From positions 287,031 through 351,030 of the forward strand of contig CAJNDS010002579.1 in the NCBI GenBank assembly GCA_905221605.1: DNA of 64,000 bases. Direction: 5' to 3'. Below the pieces are notes generated by a model. The model was not told the origin of the DNA, made no database searches, and saw only the letters and a list, made by a program, of their open reading frames with translations. This DNA comes from Symbiodinium natans. Taxonomy: Eukaryota > Sar > Dinophyceae > Suessiales > Symbiodiniaceae. The position numbers and the translations under genes are program-made. Every line of letters begins with the position of its first letter. The first letter of the stretch is position 1. Shown in pieces: positions 1-9,966 of the stretch.

Positions 1-300
1 TCTTGGAACTCCCCAAACCCAAACCCCGGTTTAGGGTTTACGGTTTAGGGTTTAGGGTTTAGGGTTTAGGGTTTTTAGGGTTTAGTCAAACCTGTGAGTC
101 GCCAGCCTGCAGCCCCTTCGAGCACTCTCGAACTTCAAAGCCAACAACATAGGACCCTCGTGGTGCACATGTGTTTGAGTCGTTTCTAGGGCATGCTTTC
201 GGGGTTTCGCTCTTTTGTCCTCCGAAAAATGCTTCCGTCCCCAAACCCTAAACCCCACACCCCAAACCCCAAACCCTAAACCCACCTGAAAAACCCAAAG

Positions 301-388
301 GTGCGCCTGCGCGAGAGAAAGAAGGCGCGGCCTAGTAGCGCGCGCGGCGGCGCAGCACCAACAGCGCCTTGGGCGGAGCAGTTCAGGG
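301..388 (+). CDS. Coding-like exon island (Arg/Ala-rich)
   Basis: An AG|G acceptor (299-301) is followed by a GC-rich stretch open in one plus frame, starting VRLRERKKARPSSARGGA. It contrasts sharply with the telomere-like DNA on both sides. It could be a small internal exon of an intron-rich plus-strand gene. There is no homology to name it, and the length is too short to exclude chance. Confidence 0.3.
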
Positions 389-448
389 TTTAGCGTTTAG
401 GGTTCAGGGTTTAGGGTTGACGTTTTAGGGTTTAGGATTTAGCGTTCA

Positions 449-562
449 CCCTAAGGGTCCATGTACCCCATTATTGTATGCTTTGGCCCCAAAGTCTGTA
501 CAGTAGGAGGTGGGTGCTTTGAGGCCCAAGTATGCCCTATTTAGGTATACGGGCCCTTTAGG
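449..562. repeat. MITE-like hairpin, family 5, copy A
   Basis: The ends are inverted: CCCTAAGGGTCCATGTA at the left and its imperfect complement TATACGGGCCCTTTAGG at the right, about 114 bp overall. A second copy with the same ends and a related middle (TTGGGCCCC, AGGCCCAA) lies at 62209-62321. Two dispersed copies with shared terminal inverted repeats indicate a small non-autonomous element. Confidence 0.6.
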
Positions 563-2071
563 TTCAGGGTTTAGGGTTTAGGGTTTGGGGTTTAGGGTTT
601 AGGGTCTAAGGCTTAGGGTTTAGGGTTTAGGGTTTAGGGTTTAGGGTTTAGGGTTTAGGGTTTAGGGTTTAGGGTTTAGGGTTTAGGGTTTAGGGTTTAG
701 GGTTTAGGTTTAGGATTCGAGTTTTGGGGTGTATAGGGTCCAGGATTCATTGTTCAGGGTTTAGGGCTTGGGGTTTAGAGCTTAGGGCTTTTCAGCGTCA
801 GGGACCACTTTGGGTATCGACCCAATGCGAAGCGTTTATCTGTCCAGAATACTGAAGTACCCATGATCCCCTAAACCCTAAACCCTAAACCCTAAACCCT
901 AAACCCTAAACCCTAAACCCTAAACCCTAAACCCTAAACCCTAAACCCTAAACCCTAAACCCTAAACCCTAAACCCTTACCTTCTGGCCCCAGAGGGTTT
1001 AGGACAGTAGCCTCTACACCCAAATACAGGAGCCGAAATGATTTTCAATGTGGTCCTCTTTGCGCTGCGATTCCTACAATCTGTCGATACCCCCGAACCC
1101 TAAGCCCAAAACCCTAAACCCTAAACCCCAAACCCTAAACCCTAAACCCTAAACACCCCTTTCGGATCGCATGCGCAGGCAGCTGCAGTGCCGGGGCTTG
1201 GCAGCGGCGTGGTGGCAAGCAGCGAGCACGGACTTAGGGTTTAGGGTTTAGGGTCTAGGGTCTTAGGGTTTAGGAGGTTTGGGGTTTAGGGTTTAGCATT
1301 TAGGGTTTGGGGTTTAATTAGGGTTTAATTTGGGTTTAGGGTTTAGGGCGAGGGTGTATAGAAGTTGTTTAGGGTTCAGGTTCCACTAAGTCTTGAACGA
1401 AAGTGTTGAACGAAAGTTTTTGTTTTTGGAACAACTATTTTTTTTTGTTTTGTTTGGGGGGGGGGGGTGAGGGGGGTTGGGGTCTGGGCATTCTGGGCAC
1501 GGGGGAGGGTTGGGGGAGCTGGGGGCAAACCCCCGCCTTTCCAGGTTTAAGTAAATTGAGCATTTTGTTTTCAGAAATGTTTCGGATGAATGTACTTAAA
1601 CCCTGCTTGTCAGCTGTTTAGACAAATAACTTGGGAAAATCATAATGATACGACATACAATTTCCATTTATTTTGTCTTGAGATGTTAAGGGTTTAGGGT
1701 TTAGGGTGGGTTGCACCTTGCCCTTAAGGGACCCAAAATGAGCAGATTCCCGCCTCTAGCCACATGCCTAGTCATCAGTTTTTGTGATTTGGGCTTAGGG
1801 TGATCGGGTTTAAGGGGCCTAGGTCTATATAGGTTCAGCGGTTCAGGGGTTCCAGAAGGTCAATCTAGTCCACAAGAAAACAGGGTGCTGCTGTAGCATC
1901 AAAGGTTGACCCCCCACATCAAAATGACATGATGGCCTTGTTTTTTTTTGAATCTTCAACCTCCTAAGCCTTGCAAAGCCCAAGTGACAGAGCTGAAGCC
2001 CTCAACTCGACCTATAAGTCATACATGCGAGCCCAAAGCCATGCCATATACACCGTAAACGCGATAAACAG

Positions 2072-3789
2072 ATGGCTCATGTAGCGGCTGCATGTGCTAT
2101 GAACAGCAGTGTTGCTTGTCATTTCGGCCCATCCAGAGGCTTCCTCTCTCTGCATTCCGCCCCGATGCTTCATGTTCGGCTGCTCTCGGGCGAGGAGTTG
2201 GCAAAAGTGCCGCTGCAGGATGAACTGCGGGATGTGAGGGCCCTGAACCTTGGGGACGAAATTGACCCTAACATTGGGGTCATATACCCTGAGTACGATA
2301 ACTTCCTATGAAGGCAATATGAACCATAAACCCTTTTAGGGTTCATTTACTCCCCAAGGAAACAGCACTTACATCGGGCGCACGGCTTGCCCCCACGTTT
2401 CCGGCAGAGGCTACTTCTGGACGGCCGGAGTCTGGCGGATGCTACTAACCTTGTGGTGCTTTACTGCAACTTCAGATCTTAAGCCTTTTGGGCTTATTGG
2501 GTTTCTTAACAAGGCAGCTAAAAATTTAGTTTATAGCTACCCTCCTAAGTGTAGCCAAGCTAAGGTCGACTCCCCTTTGGAACTGGTGCTCGTTCTGCTT
2601 CCATACCGCGAGGCATCTGTGCAGGAGGAGGAGGAGTTGTTTGCAGCGACCTCCAGTGGCTCTGTGGACCAGGACCTTGGGGACGAAATGTACCCTAAAT
2701 GGGGGTCATATACCCTATACTACTGTAATTCCTATTAGGGTATATGAGCCATAAACCCTTTTAGGGTTCATTTCGTCCCCAAGGGAGCGGCATCTGTCAT
2801 ATGGTCAGCTCAAAAGAAGCCAGCTCCCTCTGAACCGCATATGGGCGCTCTAGCAGTAGCAGCCCCTGAACGGCCTGAACCCAGATAGGCTAACCCCGAG
2901 GTCGAGCTCAAGCTACAGCACCCCTGCGACCCGAACATCACCAACATCGAGGGGCTCACTGCGCTGACCGTGGCATCAACGGTTGGACATGTTGAAGTTG
3001 TGCGTTTGCTGCTTGAGGCCGGCGCCCATATCGACCATCAAGACCGACACCTCAGAACTGCTCTGAACCTCGGGGAACAAATGAACCCTAAAAGGGCTTG
3101 GTGGTTCAGATACCCTGAATAGTGGCTCTAGTAGTTTCGGGTTGGTGACCCCAATTTTAGGGTTCATTTGGTCCTCAAGGATGTGGGCGTCCGAATTTGG
3201 CATCGTTGAGGTCGCGCGCGTGCTGCTTGAGAGCTCGGCGAGCATCGACTTGACCGACGGACGCGGCATCACTGCTCTGATGCTTGTATCGGGGAACCCC
3301 CTCGTTGACCACACGGAGGTCGCAAAGTTGTTGCTGGAGTATTCAGCTCACGTCGACTTGACAGACAGCGAAGGCACCTCTGCTTTGATGAGGGCATCTC
3401 TCAACGGGAATTCTGTTGTCGCGCGTTCCTTGCTTGAGTGCTCAGCGAGCATCGACTTGACCAACAACGACGGTGCCTCGGCCCTGATGTGGGCATCTGC
3501 CAAGAATCACAAGCACACCGTGCGTGTGCTGCTGGAGGCCAAGGCCTACATTGACTTGAGCGACCGCCATGGTGCCACAGCTCTGATGACGGCAGCCCAG
3601 AAAGGCCACGCGGAAACGGTGCGCTTGTTGCTGGAGGCCGCCGGGCGCGTCGACGTGGCCGACGCCGGCGGTAACACCGCCATGATGCTGGCATCGCAGC
3701 GGCGCCATGTTGAGGTCATGCGTCTGCTGGGTAAAGCAACTGCTCACACCACAGGCATGTCTGAGGGTGGCAGCTGCACCGTGACCTGA
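2072..3789 (+). CDS. Ubiquitin-like/ankyrin-repeat protein, five exons
   Basis: The exons are 2072-2244, 2359-2452, 2565-2672, 2901-3064 and 3180-3789 (1,149 nt, 382 residues, stop TGA 3787-3789). All four junctions keep the frame. The N-terminal part reads like the ubiquitin-like segment common before ankyrin repeats in Symbiodinium proteins (MLHVRLLSGEEL at 2165; FRQRLLLDGRSL across exon 2). An acidic linker follows (VQEEEELFAA), then about seven ankyrin repeats in exons 4-5 with the TALM.AS..GH.E..RLLLE.GA.ID pattern. Ankyrin repeats bind proteins; the partner is unknown. The start may be ATG 2072 or ATG 2165, and the second fits the domain start better. Donors are GA, GT, GA and GA, all ending AG|G, as known in dinoflagellates. 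Splice sites were inferred by me from frame and repeat register; no transcript was seen. Confidence 0.8.
2245..2358 (+). other. Intron 1 = introner family 1 copy
   Basis: The intron starts GAACCTTGGGG and ends CCCCAAG|G. Inside the first GAA and last bases the element CCTTGGGGACGAAAT...ATTTACTCCCCAAGG (2248-2359) forms a terminal inverted repeat. Removing it joins ...DVRAL to KQHLHRAHG in frame, matching the family's N-terminal segment. The duplicated AA on each side could be a 2-bp target duplication. The donor is GA, so a GT-AG gene finder would miss it. Confidence 0.75.
2453..2564 (+). other. Intron 2 = family 2 repeat (GT-AG)
   Basis: The intron runs from GTGGTGCTTTACTG to CAAGCTAAG|G and its removal restores ATNL-VDSPLELVLV in frame. 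The same roughly 105-bp sequence recurs at 61958-62057, again between open coding-like segments. It is therefore a dispersed repeat acting as an intron. It lacks the clear terminal inverted repeats of family 1. Confidence 0.65.
2673..2900 (+). other. Intron 3 containing introner family 1 copy
   Basis: The donor is GACCTTGGGG (2673) and the acceptor AACCCCGAG|G (2900). The first 111 bp (2673-2783) are a full inverted-repeat element; the rest is extra sequence. Splicing to 2900 joins SGSVDQ to VELKLQHP in frame. Splicing at the element's own end (AAG|G, 2783) keeps a frame but meets TAG at 2887-2889, so two isoforms are possible. Confidence 0.65.
3065..3179 (+). other. Intron 4 = introner family 1 copy
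   Basis: The intron starts GAACCTCGGGG and ends CCTCAAG|G. It lies inside an ankyrin repeat, and its removal joins RTAL to MWASEFG, exactly restoring the repeat pattern TALMWAS seen intact later in the protein. This is the strongest proof that the element is spliced out. Confidence 0.8.
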
Positions 3790-3837
3790 ACACCTCGATC
3801 AACGGCAGGGCTGGAGAAGAAGCACCCAACCCACGAT

Positions 3838-3923
3838 AGTAATATAGGGGCCTTAATAATTAGAGTATCCGCAAGGGAAGACTGTTAGTACTACTAGCAT
3901 TTATTCCGACCCCTTATATTACT
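3838..3923. repeat. MITE-like hairpin after the ankyrin gene
   Basis: AGTAATATAGGGGCC at the left is mirrored by CGACCCCTTATATTACT at the right, giving imperfect inverted ends around 20 bp over an 86-bp element. It starts 49 bp after the ankyrin stop codon and might supply transcript-end structure. The role is not known. Confidence 0.5.
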
Positions 3924-4338
3924 TGCCATTTGCACACCCTTGGCAGCTTTCCTCACAACACCCTGAAGGATCTGGATAAGTTGCCTTTTGATCCCTAGGC
4001 CCTCAGGTTACGGCACCTACAACTATCAGTTGTCAATTGTCAGCAGGTGCAAGCACCCCGGTAGGTTTGAACCCTATATCCTAGCGCCTCAACAACATCT
4101 CCGGAAGCAGAAGCCCCAAAAAACTACCCGCCGTGAAAGGCTGGACCACAAACCCAAGCCACGAAACCCTAGTACGCCAGACACACCACTATGTATACAC
4201 ATTGACATACGTGTGTATATATATATATATGTAGACATACACCATCCCTAAACCGTAAACCCTCAACCCTAAGCCCTAAACCCTAAGCCCTAAACCCTAA
4301 ACCCTAAACCCTAAACTCGAAACCCTACGTGGAGCCCC

Positions 4339-4432
4339 ACATGTCGTGAGGCTTGGCTCCTGTTCGCCTCGCGGCGGCGACGTGCCAAAGCCCGGCAACG
4401 GGAGGCTCGTCTGCTACAACTAAGGATCTATG
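4339..4432 (+). CDS. Coding-like exon island (basic helix)
   Basis: One plus frame reads REAWLLFASRRRRAKARQRE then ARLLQLR, a strongly basic amphipathic-looking segment, bounded on both sides by TTTAGGG-type DNA. It could be an IQ-like or coiled-coil exon. No homologue can be named. Confidence 0.3.
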
Positions 4433-5669
4433 TAGGGTTTAGGGCTTAGGGTTCAGGGTTTGGGGTTTGGGGTTTAGGGTTTAAGGCTTAGGGTTTAGGG
4501 ATTTTGGGTTTTAGGGTTTTAAGGAATTTGGGGCTTTGGGGTTCATAAGTATACAAGAATCAGGTGTATGGAGCCTCAGGCTACTTTTGCCGAAAGAACC
4601 CCCCCCACCCTCCCCCCCTCCGTAGTTTGTGGTCCAGCATCCCAGAGGGCTTTCTAGGCTTTCTAGGGTGTTTAGGGTTTAGGGTTTAGGGTTTAGGGTT
4701 TAGGGTTTAGGGTTTAGGGTTTAGGGTTTAGGGTTTAGGGTTTAGGGTTTAGGGTCCAGGGTTGTTGGTTTAGGGTGTAGATTTTTCGTTTTTTTCGTTT
4801 TAGGGTTGAGGGTTTAGGGCGTAGAGCTTCGGGTTTGGCGCGGGATGTGGATTTTGCTGGGGGCTTAGGGCTCAGGATTTACAGGTGCTTTGCCGGATTT
4901 TTCCTGCTGGGGTTTGCACCCAATCTGGTGGCTAGGACCCAACAGCTCGTGAGTACCAGGTACTTGGAGATTCATGGGTAGTTCTAAGTGGAGGTACTTA
5001 CTAAACTGTAGGTGAATAGCGTCCCAGGAATCCCTGTTAAGGTCACTGCAGGGGGGGATCTTCGCAACTTGTCCAGGCGCGAGGTTGCTTCAACCAGGCC
5101 GCCCGCGGAGAGGCCACGCGAGCTTGAAGAGGGTTTAGGGTTTAGGGTTTAGGGTTTAGGGTTTAGGGTTCAGGGTTCAGGGTTTAGGGTTTAGGGTTTA
5201 GGGTTCACTTCATGGGTTTTTTTAAAAGGCGTTGTCATTCAGAGCTCAGGGCTTAGGAGCTTCGGTCTTCCGGATTTGCTTAAAAGTGTCTTGGGTTTGT
5301 TAGGGCTTGATGGCTCCCTTGAACCCTAAACCCTAAACCCTAAACCCTACACCCTAAACCCTAAACCCTAAACCCTAAACCCTAAACCCTAAACCCTAAA
5401 CCCTAAACCCTAAACCCTAAACCCTAAACCCTAAACCCTAAACCCTAAACCCTAAACCCTAAACCCTAAACCCTAACCACCTCGAACTAGGAAAAAAAGT
5501 CCCTGGACCTTAAACCCGAAACCCTCAGCCCTGCATCCTTGAACACCTTAAGCCGTTTCATATAGGGTTTTGGGTTTACATTTCTTTATGGTTTTGTTTT
5601 GGGGCTTCAAGGGTTCTGAGGGGGCCCCCAGACCAGAGGGTGGAAAGCCGCTGTCAGCGCTGCTTGCGC

Positions 5670-6021
5670 ACTTGGAGGTTCATGTACGTATAACTGTGCT
5701 TATCACCATATTAGGGCACTTAAGGGGCTTATAAGTGGGTTCTCCCAAACCCTAAACCCTAAACCCTAAACCCTAAACCCTAAACCCTAAACCCTAAACC
5801 CTAAACCCTAAACCCTAAACCCTAAACCCTAAACCCTAAACCCTAAACCCTAAACCCTAAACCCTCACCCCTAAACCCTAAACCCTAAACCCTAAACCCT
5901 AAACCCTAAACCCTAAACCCTAAACCCTAAACCCTAAACCCTAAACCCTAAACCCTAAACCCTAAACCCTAAACCTAACCCTTTTCAGTACAGTTCGAAT
6001 TAAGTACCATGAACCTCCAAG
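5670..6021. repeat. Family 4 MITE split by a CCCTAAA array
   Basis: The left half (5670-5745) starts ACTTGGAGGTTCATG and continues like the intact copy at 36492-36612 (TTAGGGCACTTA, GGGGCTTATAAGTGGG). The right end is AAGTACCATGAACCTCCAAG (6002-6021). Between them lie about 230 bp of CCCTAAA repeats (5747-5976). The intact copy shows these halves are normally contiguous. Confidence 0.7.
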
Positions 6022-7398
6022 CAGAGGCGCTCGCCTTGCTCGCCGCAGCCTTCGACACCAGGCGCTCGCCTGCTCATTTAGCCGCGTTGAAGCCGCGGGG
6101 CTAGGGTTAGGGTTTAGGGTTTAGGGCTTAGGATTTCTTATATATTGTTTAGGGCTTAGGGTTTAGGGTTCAGGGTGTAGCGTCTTGATTTTTATCATTA
6201 TACACAGAAACGTTTTTGGAGGGTCTCCTTTCGCTAACGGCTTTCTGGGCCGGGCGGGCAAAGAAACAGAGGATTTCAGCTTCTTGCCCTGTGTCAGCCC
6301 GAAACCCTCCACCCTAACTTCTCTGAAACCCTGGCAGTCCCCAAAGCCTACACGCCAAAACCCAAAACGCTGCAGCCCAAACCCGAACCCCTAAGCCCCA
6401 AACCAGCACAAGCACAAATTCCGCCCTCAAACCCATAAACCCTGCAACCCTTAAAAACCCCAAGGCCTTAAAACCCCAAACCTTCCAACGCAACCCCCCA
6501 AAAAAGCAAACGTGAAACACGAGGCCAAGATAAGCCCTAAACCCTATCTAAGCCCTAAACTTCCTAAACCCTATCTAAGCCCTGAACCCGATGAGCCCTA
6601 AACCCCATAAGCATGATAACTTTCAAAGCTCTGAACCCTAAGCCCCCTAAGCCCTCTAAGCCCTAAACCCTATAAGACCCAAGCCCTGAGCCCCAAACAT
6701 TGAAGCCTAAACCCTGTAAGCCCTAATCTGTAAGCCCTCGAAGCCCTAAACCCTAAGCCCTCTAAGGCCTAAACTGCTATAAGCCCTGAACCCAATCAGG
6801 CCTATAAACTCATCCCTAGACCCCAAACCCTAAACCCTATAAACCCTAAGCCCATACACCCCCGCAACCCGAAATCCCTAGACCCTAACCCTAAACCCTA
6901 AGGCCTACAATCCATAGTCGCCAGACCCTAAACCCTAAGCCCTACAACCCATAGTCCCTAGACCTTATAAACCCTACAACCCAGAGTCCCTATACCCTAA
7001 ACCCTATAAACCCTAAACCCTACAACCGAAAGTCCCCCTCTTAAACGCCGGGGGTGGAGGCAGCGACAACGCCACGCGGCCGCCCTGGCTGCATCGCCGC
7101 CGCTGGACTTGGAGGGATTTCGGGATTAGAGGTTTAGGGTTCCGGGTTGCTATTGCCTCTAGGGTTTGCCAGGGTTTCTATAGGGTTTCCAGGGATTTCT
7201 AGGTTTCTAGAAGTTCTAGGGTTTGTAGAGTTTCTAGGGCTTAGGATTTGGGGTGCTTGTTCTTCTTAACGGGTGGGCCGACAATGCCTGGGCCTCCAAG
7301 CATCCGATGTGCCCATTAAACATGCAACGTTGTATGCTGACCCAACAATGAAGGTGCGCGCCTCTTCCCCCAGGGGACATTTAACTTCGGTTGCTCTG

Positions 7399-7718
7399 CC
7401 TTGGGACCAAATGAGCCCCAAAATTGGGTCACCTACCCTCTACTACGATAGTTCCCCAGCTCCCCAGCCTTTTAGCTCCCAGCTCCAGCTCCCCAGCCCA
7501 GCTCCTCAGCCTCCTCAGCTCCCCAGCTCCCCAGCTCCCCAGCTCCCCAGCTCCCCACCTCCCCAGCTCCCCAGCTCCCCAGCTCTGCAGCCCCGCTCCC
7601 CAGCTCCCCAGCCATAAACCCTAAACCCTAAACCCTACACTCCCACCGAAACTCTTGTCAACATTGTCTTTTTAATTTTCCAAACCCTAAACCCTTTCGG
7701 ATTCATTTGGTCCCAAGG
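7399..7718. repeat. Family 1 element expanded by minisatellite and telomere-like DNA
   Basis: The ends CCTTGGGACCAAATGAGCCC and GGATTCATTTGGTCCCAAGG are the inverted repeats of the introner family, but the middle holds an (AGCTCCCC)n minisatellite (about 7450-7610) and CCCTAAA units (7615-7640, 7683-7695). As an intron it would have a GC donor (GC at 7398) and AAG|G acceptor; splicing would end the upstream open segment HLTSVAL at a stop. Confidence 0.6.
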
Positions 7719-7995
7719 TAGGCCCCCAAACCTCAAAGCCTCCAACTCGCAGCCTGAAAGTCCCAAACCCTCAAGCTCCTCGACCCTACTCCTCAACAAC
7801 CGAAATGCTGAGATCCTGAACCCCCAAAGTCCAGAAACCCCCTAAACCCCTAAAACCCAAAGCCCCCCCGGCTTTCTCGAATTGTGCATGAGATTGGCAT
7901 TGCAGCAACCTTGGACTTGGGAAGCAGCAGACTGAACTTGGCCGCAGACCCTAAACCCTTAACCCTAAACCTTGAACCCTAGACCCTAAACCCTA
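7719..7995. repeat. Degenerate CCCTAAA-like stretch, insertion target
   Basis: Loose CCCAAA/CCCTAAA-type sequence with no gene seen. Its last five bases, CCCTA (7991-7995), are the left copy of the target duplication of the LTR element. Confidence 0.7.
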
Positions 7996-8282
7996 TACGG
8001 GGGGACAACCAAGGAAGGAAATCAACTCCCCTAATCGCCCTGAACCTTTATTCCCCAGATCGAACCAAGAAACAAACGAGAACACGGATAAGAGCAACCC
8101 AGGGGGAAAGGAAAGGGGGAAGGAATCCACACCCTTACCAAACCCTAAGAACCCAGGCACTATTTTTTGAACTTGTGGCTTTCTGTTCAAGCCCATCTTG
8201 AGCCAAACATGTTTTCCGGGTTCATTAACCCTTCCAACTCTCAACACTAACTCTTTTCTACAATACCAGTTGCAGCTCCGCA
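7996..8282 (-). repeat. 3' LTR of element 1
   Basis: Identical over 287 bp to 16546-16832. On the minus strand it begins TGCGGAGCTGCAAC and ends CCCCCCGTA. It contains TTTGGCTCAAG (minus strand of 8197-8207), which equals the last 11 bases of the dinoflagellate spliced leader. Confidence 0.85.
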
Positions 8283-8292
8283 CTCCCCCTGT
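8283..8292 (-). promoter_or_regulatory. Polypurine tract of element 1
   Basis: The minus strand reads ACAGGGGGAG immediately before the 3' LTR (TGCGGAGC). This is the position where plus-strand DNA synthesis is primed in LTR elements. Confidence 0.7.
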
Positions 8293-8652
8293 CCTAGGAT
8301 TTCCTAGGACACATTGGAGGTGCAGATCTTTGGCCAAAAACTGCCATTAGGGCAGCAGCCAGCTGCTTGAAATGCACAATATGGTTTTACGTCTACCAGG
8401 ACGAAATTATAGCACATTGGCTAAATCCACTAACCATAGAGAATCTTTTTTTTTCACCTTGATCCTCTTATCATTGAAGACACTTCGGCCTTCTTCACCA
8501 CAAACCGTGGTCTTCGCTACATGAACTACTAACTTCTACTATCAGGGATTTCCATACCCTTAATAGTAACCACCACATTTTCAGCGCATTGGCCGATCCA
8601 GCGCACCTGTTTCCAGAAAGAGAAAAACCATCCCATCATCCATACCATCCAG

Positions 8653-9966
8653 TCACTTCTTTTTCCGGTGGTTTGCAATACTGAGGTGAAGTTGCAGCAG
8701 AATATACTCCAGGTCCGAAACTGTAAGAACAGGATCCTGCACGCACCTTTGAATTGAGGATACCAATCCTTCTCTCTTTGCGTCCTCAATCGCTTGGCAA
8801 GATTGACCCAGCTCTGCACTCACAGCTGTAGACGCTTGTGCATCCACATCAGAAGGACGATCCTTCTCCTCAGGACCTTTCACCACCACCACTTCTTCCT
8901 TTTTGGGGCTCTGACTTTTCTCCTTCTTCTTCGCCTTTCCTCCGACGTTTGACTTTGTGCGCATTTTCGAGGCTTTTTCCCCTGCAGAAACCGCCGCATT
9001 GGATGATGATCCACCCTTCTCAATGGTCGCCGGCATCTTCTTCGGCTTTGGAACCAGGAGAGTGTAAGGATCTTCGATAACTGCAGTTTTCCTCTTCTTT
9101 TTAACCTTTTTTGCCTCCTCCTCAACGGCAACCTCCGTCTCAGAAGTCTCAACCACCTCCTTTTCGGCAGGAATATCCTTGCTGGACTCCCTTTCTAGGG
9201 ACCTCTTCTTGCCCCTTTTGGGATCTTTTTCTTCTTCCACGTTGGCTCGCTCGAACCATATCCTCAGGTCATTGACCCATTCTTCCACCTCCGCGAGCGA
9301 AACCTCATACGACCTCACTATTTCGTGAAGTTCCAGCACGGACAACATACCGGTGGTCCACGAAACCCATTCTCTATCCATCTGGTCAGTATCTCCATTG
9401 AACTTCAGGAGTTTGAATAGTGGGTCCGCCTCTGCTCGAGCCAAATCTGTTTTGCCATTGGACAGAAATGAAATCGCCTCCATCAACAGTTCCGCCATTT
9501 TGGTGTCATCGTCGTAAGTCATGGAATACTCCTCACCATCATCGAACTGTTCAGGAGAGATCTCCTTTTCCCCACCTTTTGCACCAGAACTTCTCCTTGG
9601 ACCATCCCTTGGGGGCGTCCTTGGAGACCTTGGCCTCTGTTCATCCAGCGGATCACCATGCTCAAAAACACACCTGTCACCATAACGACACTTCCCAGAC
9701 TGAGCAAACTGGATGCACCTCACACCAGTTGCATCATGCGAGAACGCACACTTCTTTCCAGCGAAACAGGGTCTCCCCGCCACATAGTATTTGCACCAAT
9801 ACGAATGCAGCACCACATCATCTTCTGAATGGATGAATTTGCAGTCTTCACCAAATTTGCAGCGATCTTTTCCCTTACTGAACCAACCAAGCGCTCCGCC
9901 TCGAACCGGTCCATAGGGCGATTCTGCTCTACATGAACATTGCCATGTGCCTGAGAACTGCTCCCT
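8653..9966 (-). CDS. Element 1 second frame: CCCH-finger, charged C-terminal protein
   Basis: This frame is open from 9966 to the stop at 8653-8655 and overlaps the end of the giant frame by about 247 nt in the -1 frame. It has no ATG before its conserved part, so it is probably reached by frameshifting or splicing. Two full CCCH fingers (C-x8-C-x5-C-x3-H; CKYYVAGRPC and CIQFAQSGKC) are seen. A third, upstream, has C-x5-C-x3-H (CKFGEDCKFIH) but Gly in place of its first Cys. A middle helical region follows, then a Lys/Glu-rich tail (KKVKKKRK, nuclear-signal-like) ending NHRKKK. Probable RNA binding; no known family beyond the fingers. Confidence 0.6.
   Translation of the reverse strand, partial: REQFSGTWQCSCRAESPYGPVRGGALGWFSKGKDRCKFGEDCKFIHSEDDVVLHSYWCKYYVAGRPCFAGKKCAFSHDATGVRCIQFAQSGKCRYGDRCVFEHGDPLDEQRPRSPRTPPRDGPRRSSGAKGGEKEISPEQFDDGEEYSMTYDDDTKMAELLMEAISFLSNGKTDLARAEADPLFKLLKFNGDTDQMDREWVSWTTGMLSVLELHEIVRSYEVSLAEVEEWVNDLRIWFERANVEEEKDPKRGKKRSLERESSKDIPAEKEVVETSETEVAVEEEAKKVKKKRKTAVIEDPYTLLVPKPKKMPATIEKGGSSSNAAVSAGEKASKMRTKSNVGGKAKKKEKSQSPKKEEVVVVKGPEEKDRPSDVDAQASTAVSAELGQSCQAIEDAKREGLVSSIQRCVQDPVLTVSDLEYILLQLHLSIANHRKKK

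Larger units (their letters stand above)
1..2040. repeat. Degenerate telomere-like repeat field
   Basis: TTTAGGG and CCCTAAA units, perfect and degenerate, alternate in both orientations. The cleanest blocks are a TTTAGGG run at about 562-713 and a CCCTAAA run at about 868-977, facing each other across a unique spacer. A G12-type run lies near 1455. Dinoflagellate telomeres use TTTAGGG, so this is either interstitial telomeric DNA or subtelomere. No convincing gene was seen apart from a coding-like island at 301-388. Confidence 0.85.
3924..7270. repeat. Telomere-like arrays and degenerate repeats
   Basis: Clean blocks are TTTAGGG at about 4670-4755 and 5131-5205, and CCCTAAA at about 5322-5476 and 5747-5976. 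From 6530 to 7030 the repeat degenerates to CCCTAAGCCCTATAAGC-like units. Short GC-rich islands at 4339-4432, 5060-5130 and 7040-7115 interrupt the repeats. No gene could be supported. Confidence 0.8.

Noticed and set aside
1-1000. Window start as a true chromosome end
   Set aside because: Repeats occur in both orientations and throughout the 64 kb, with unique DNA between; there is no single terminal array.
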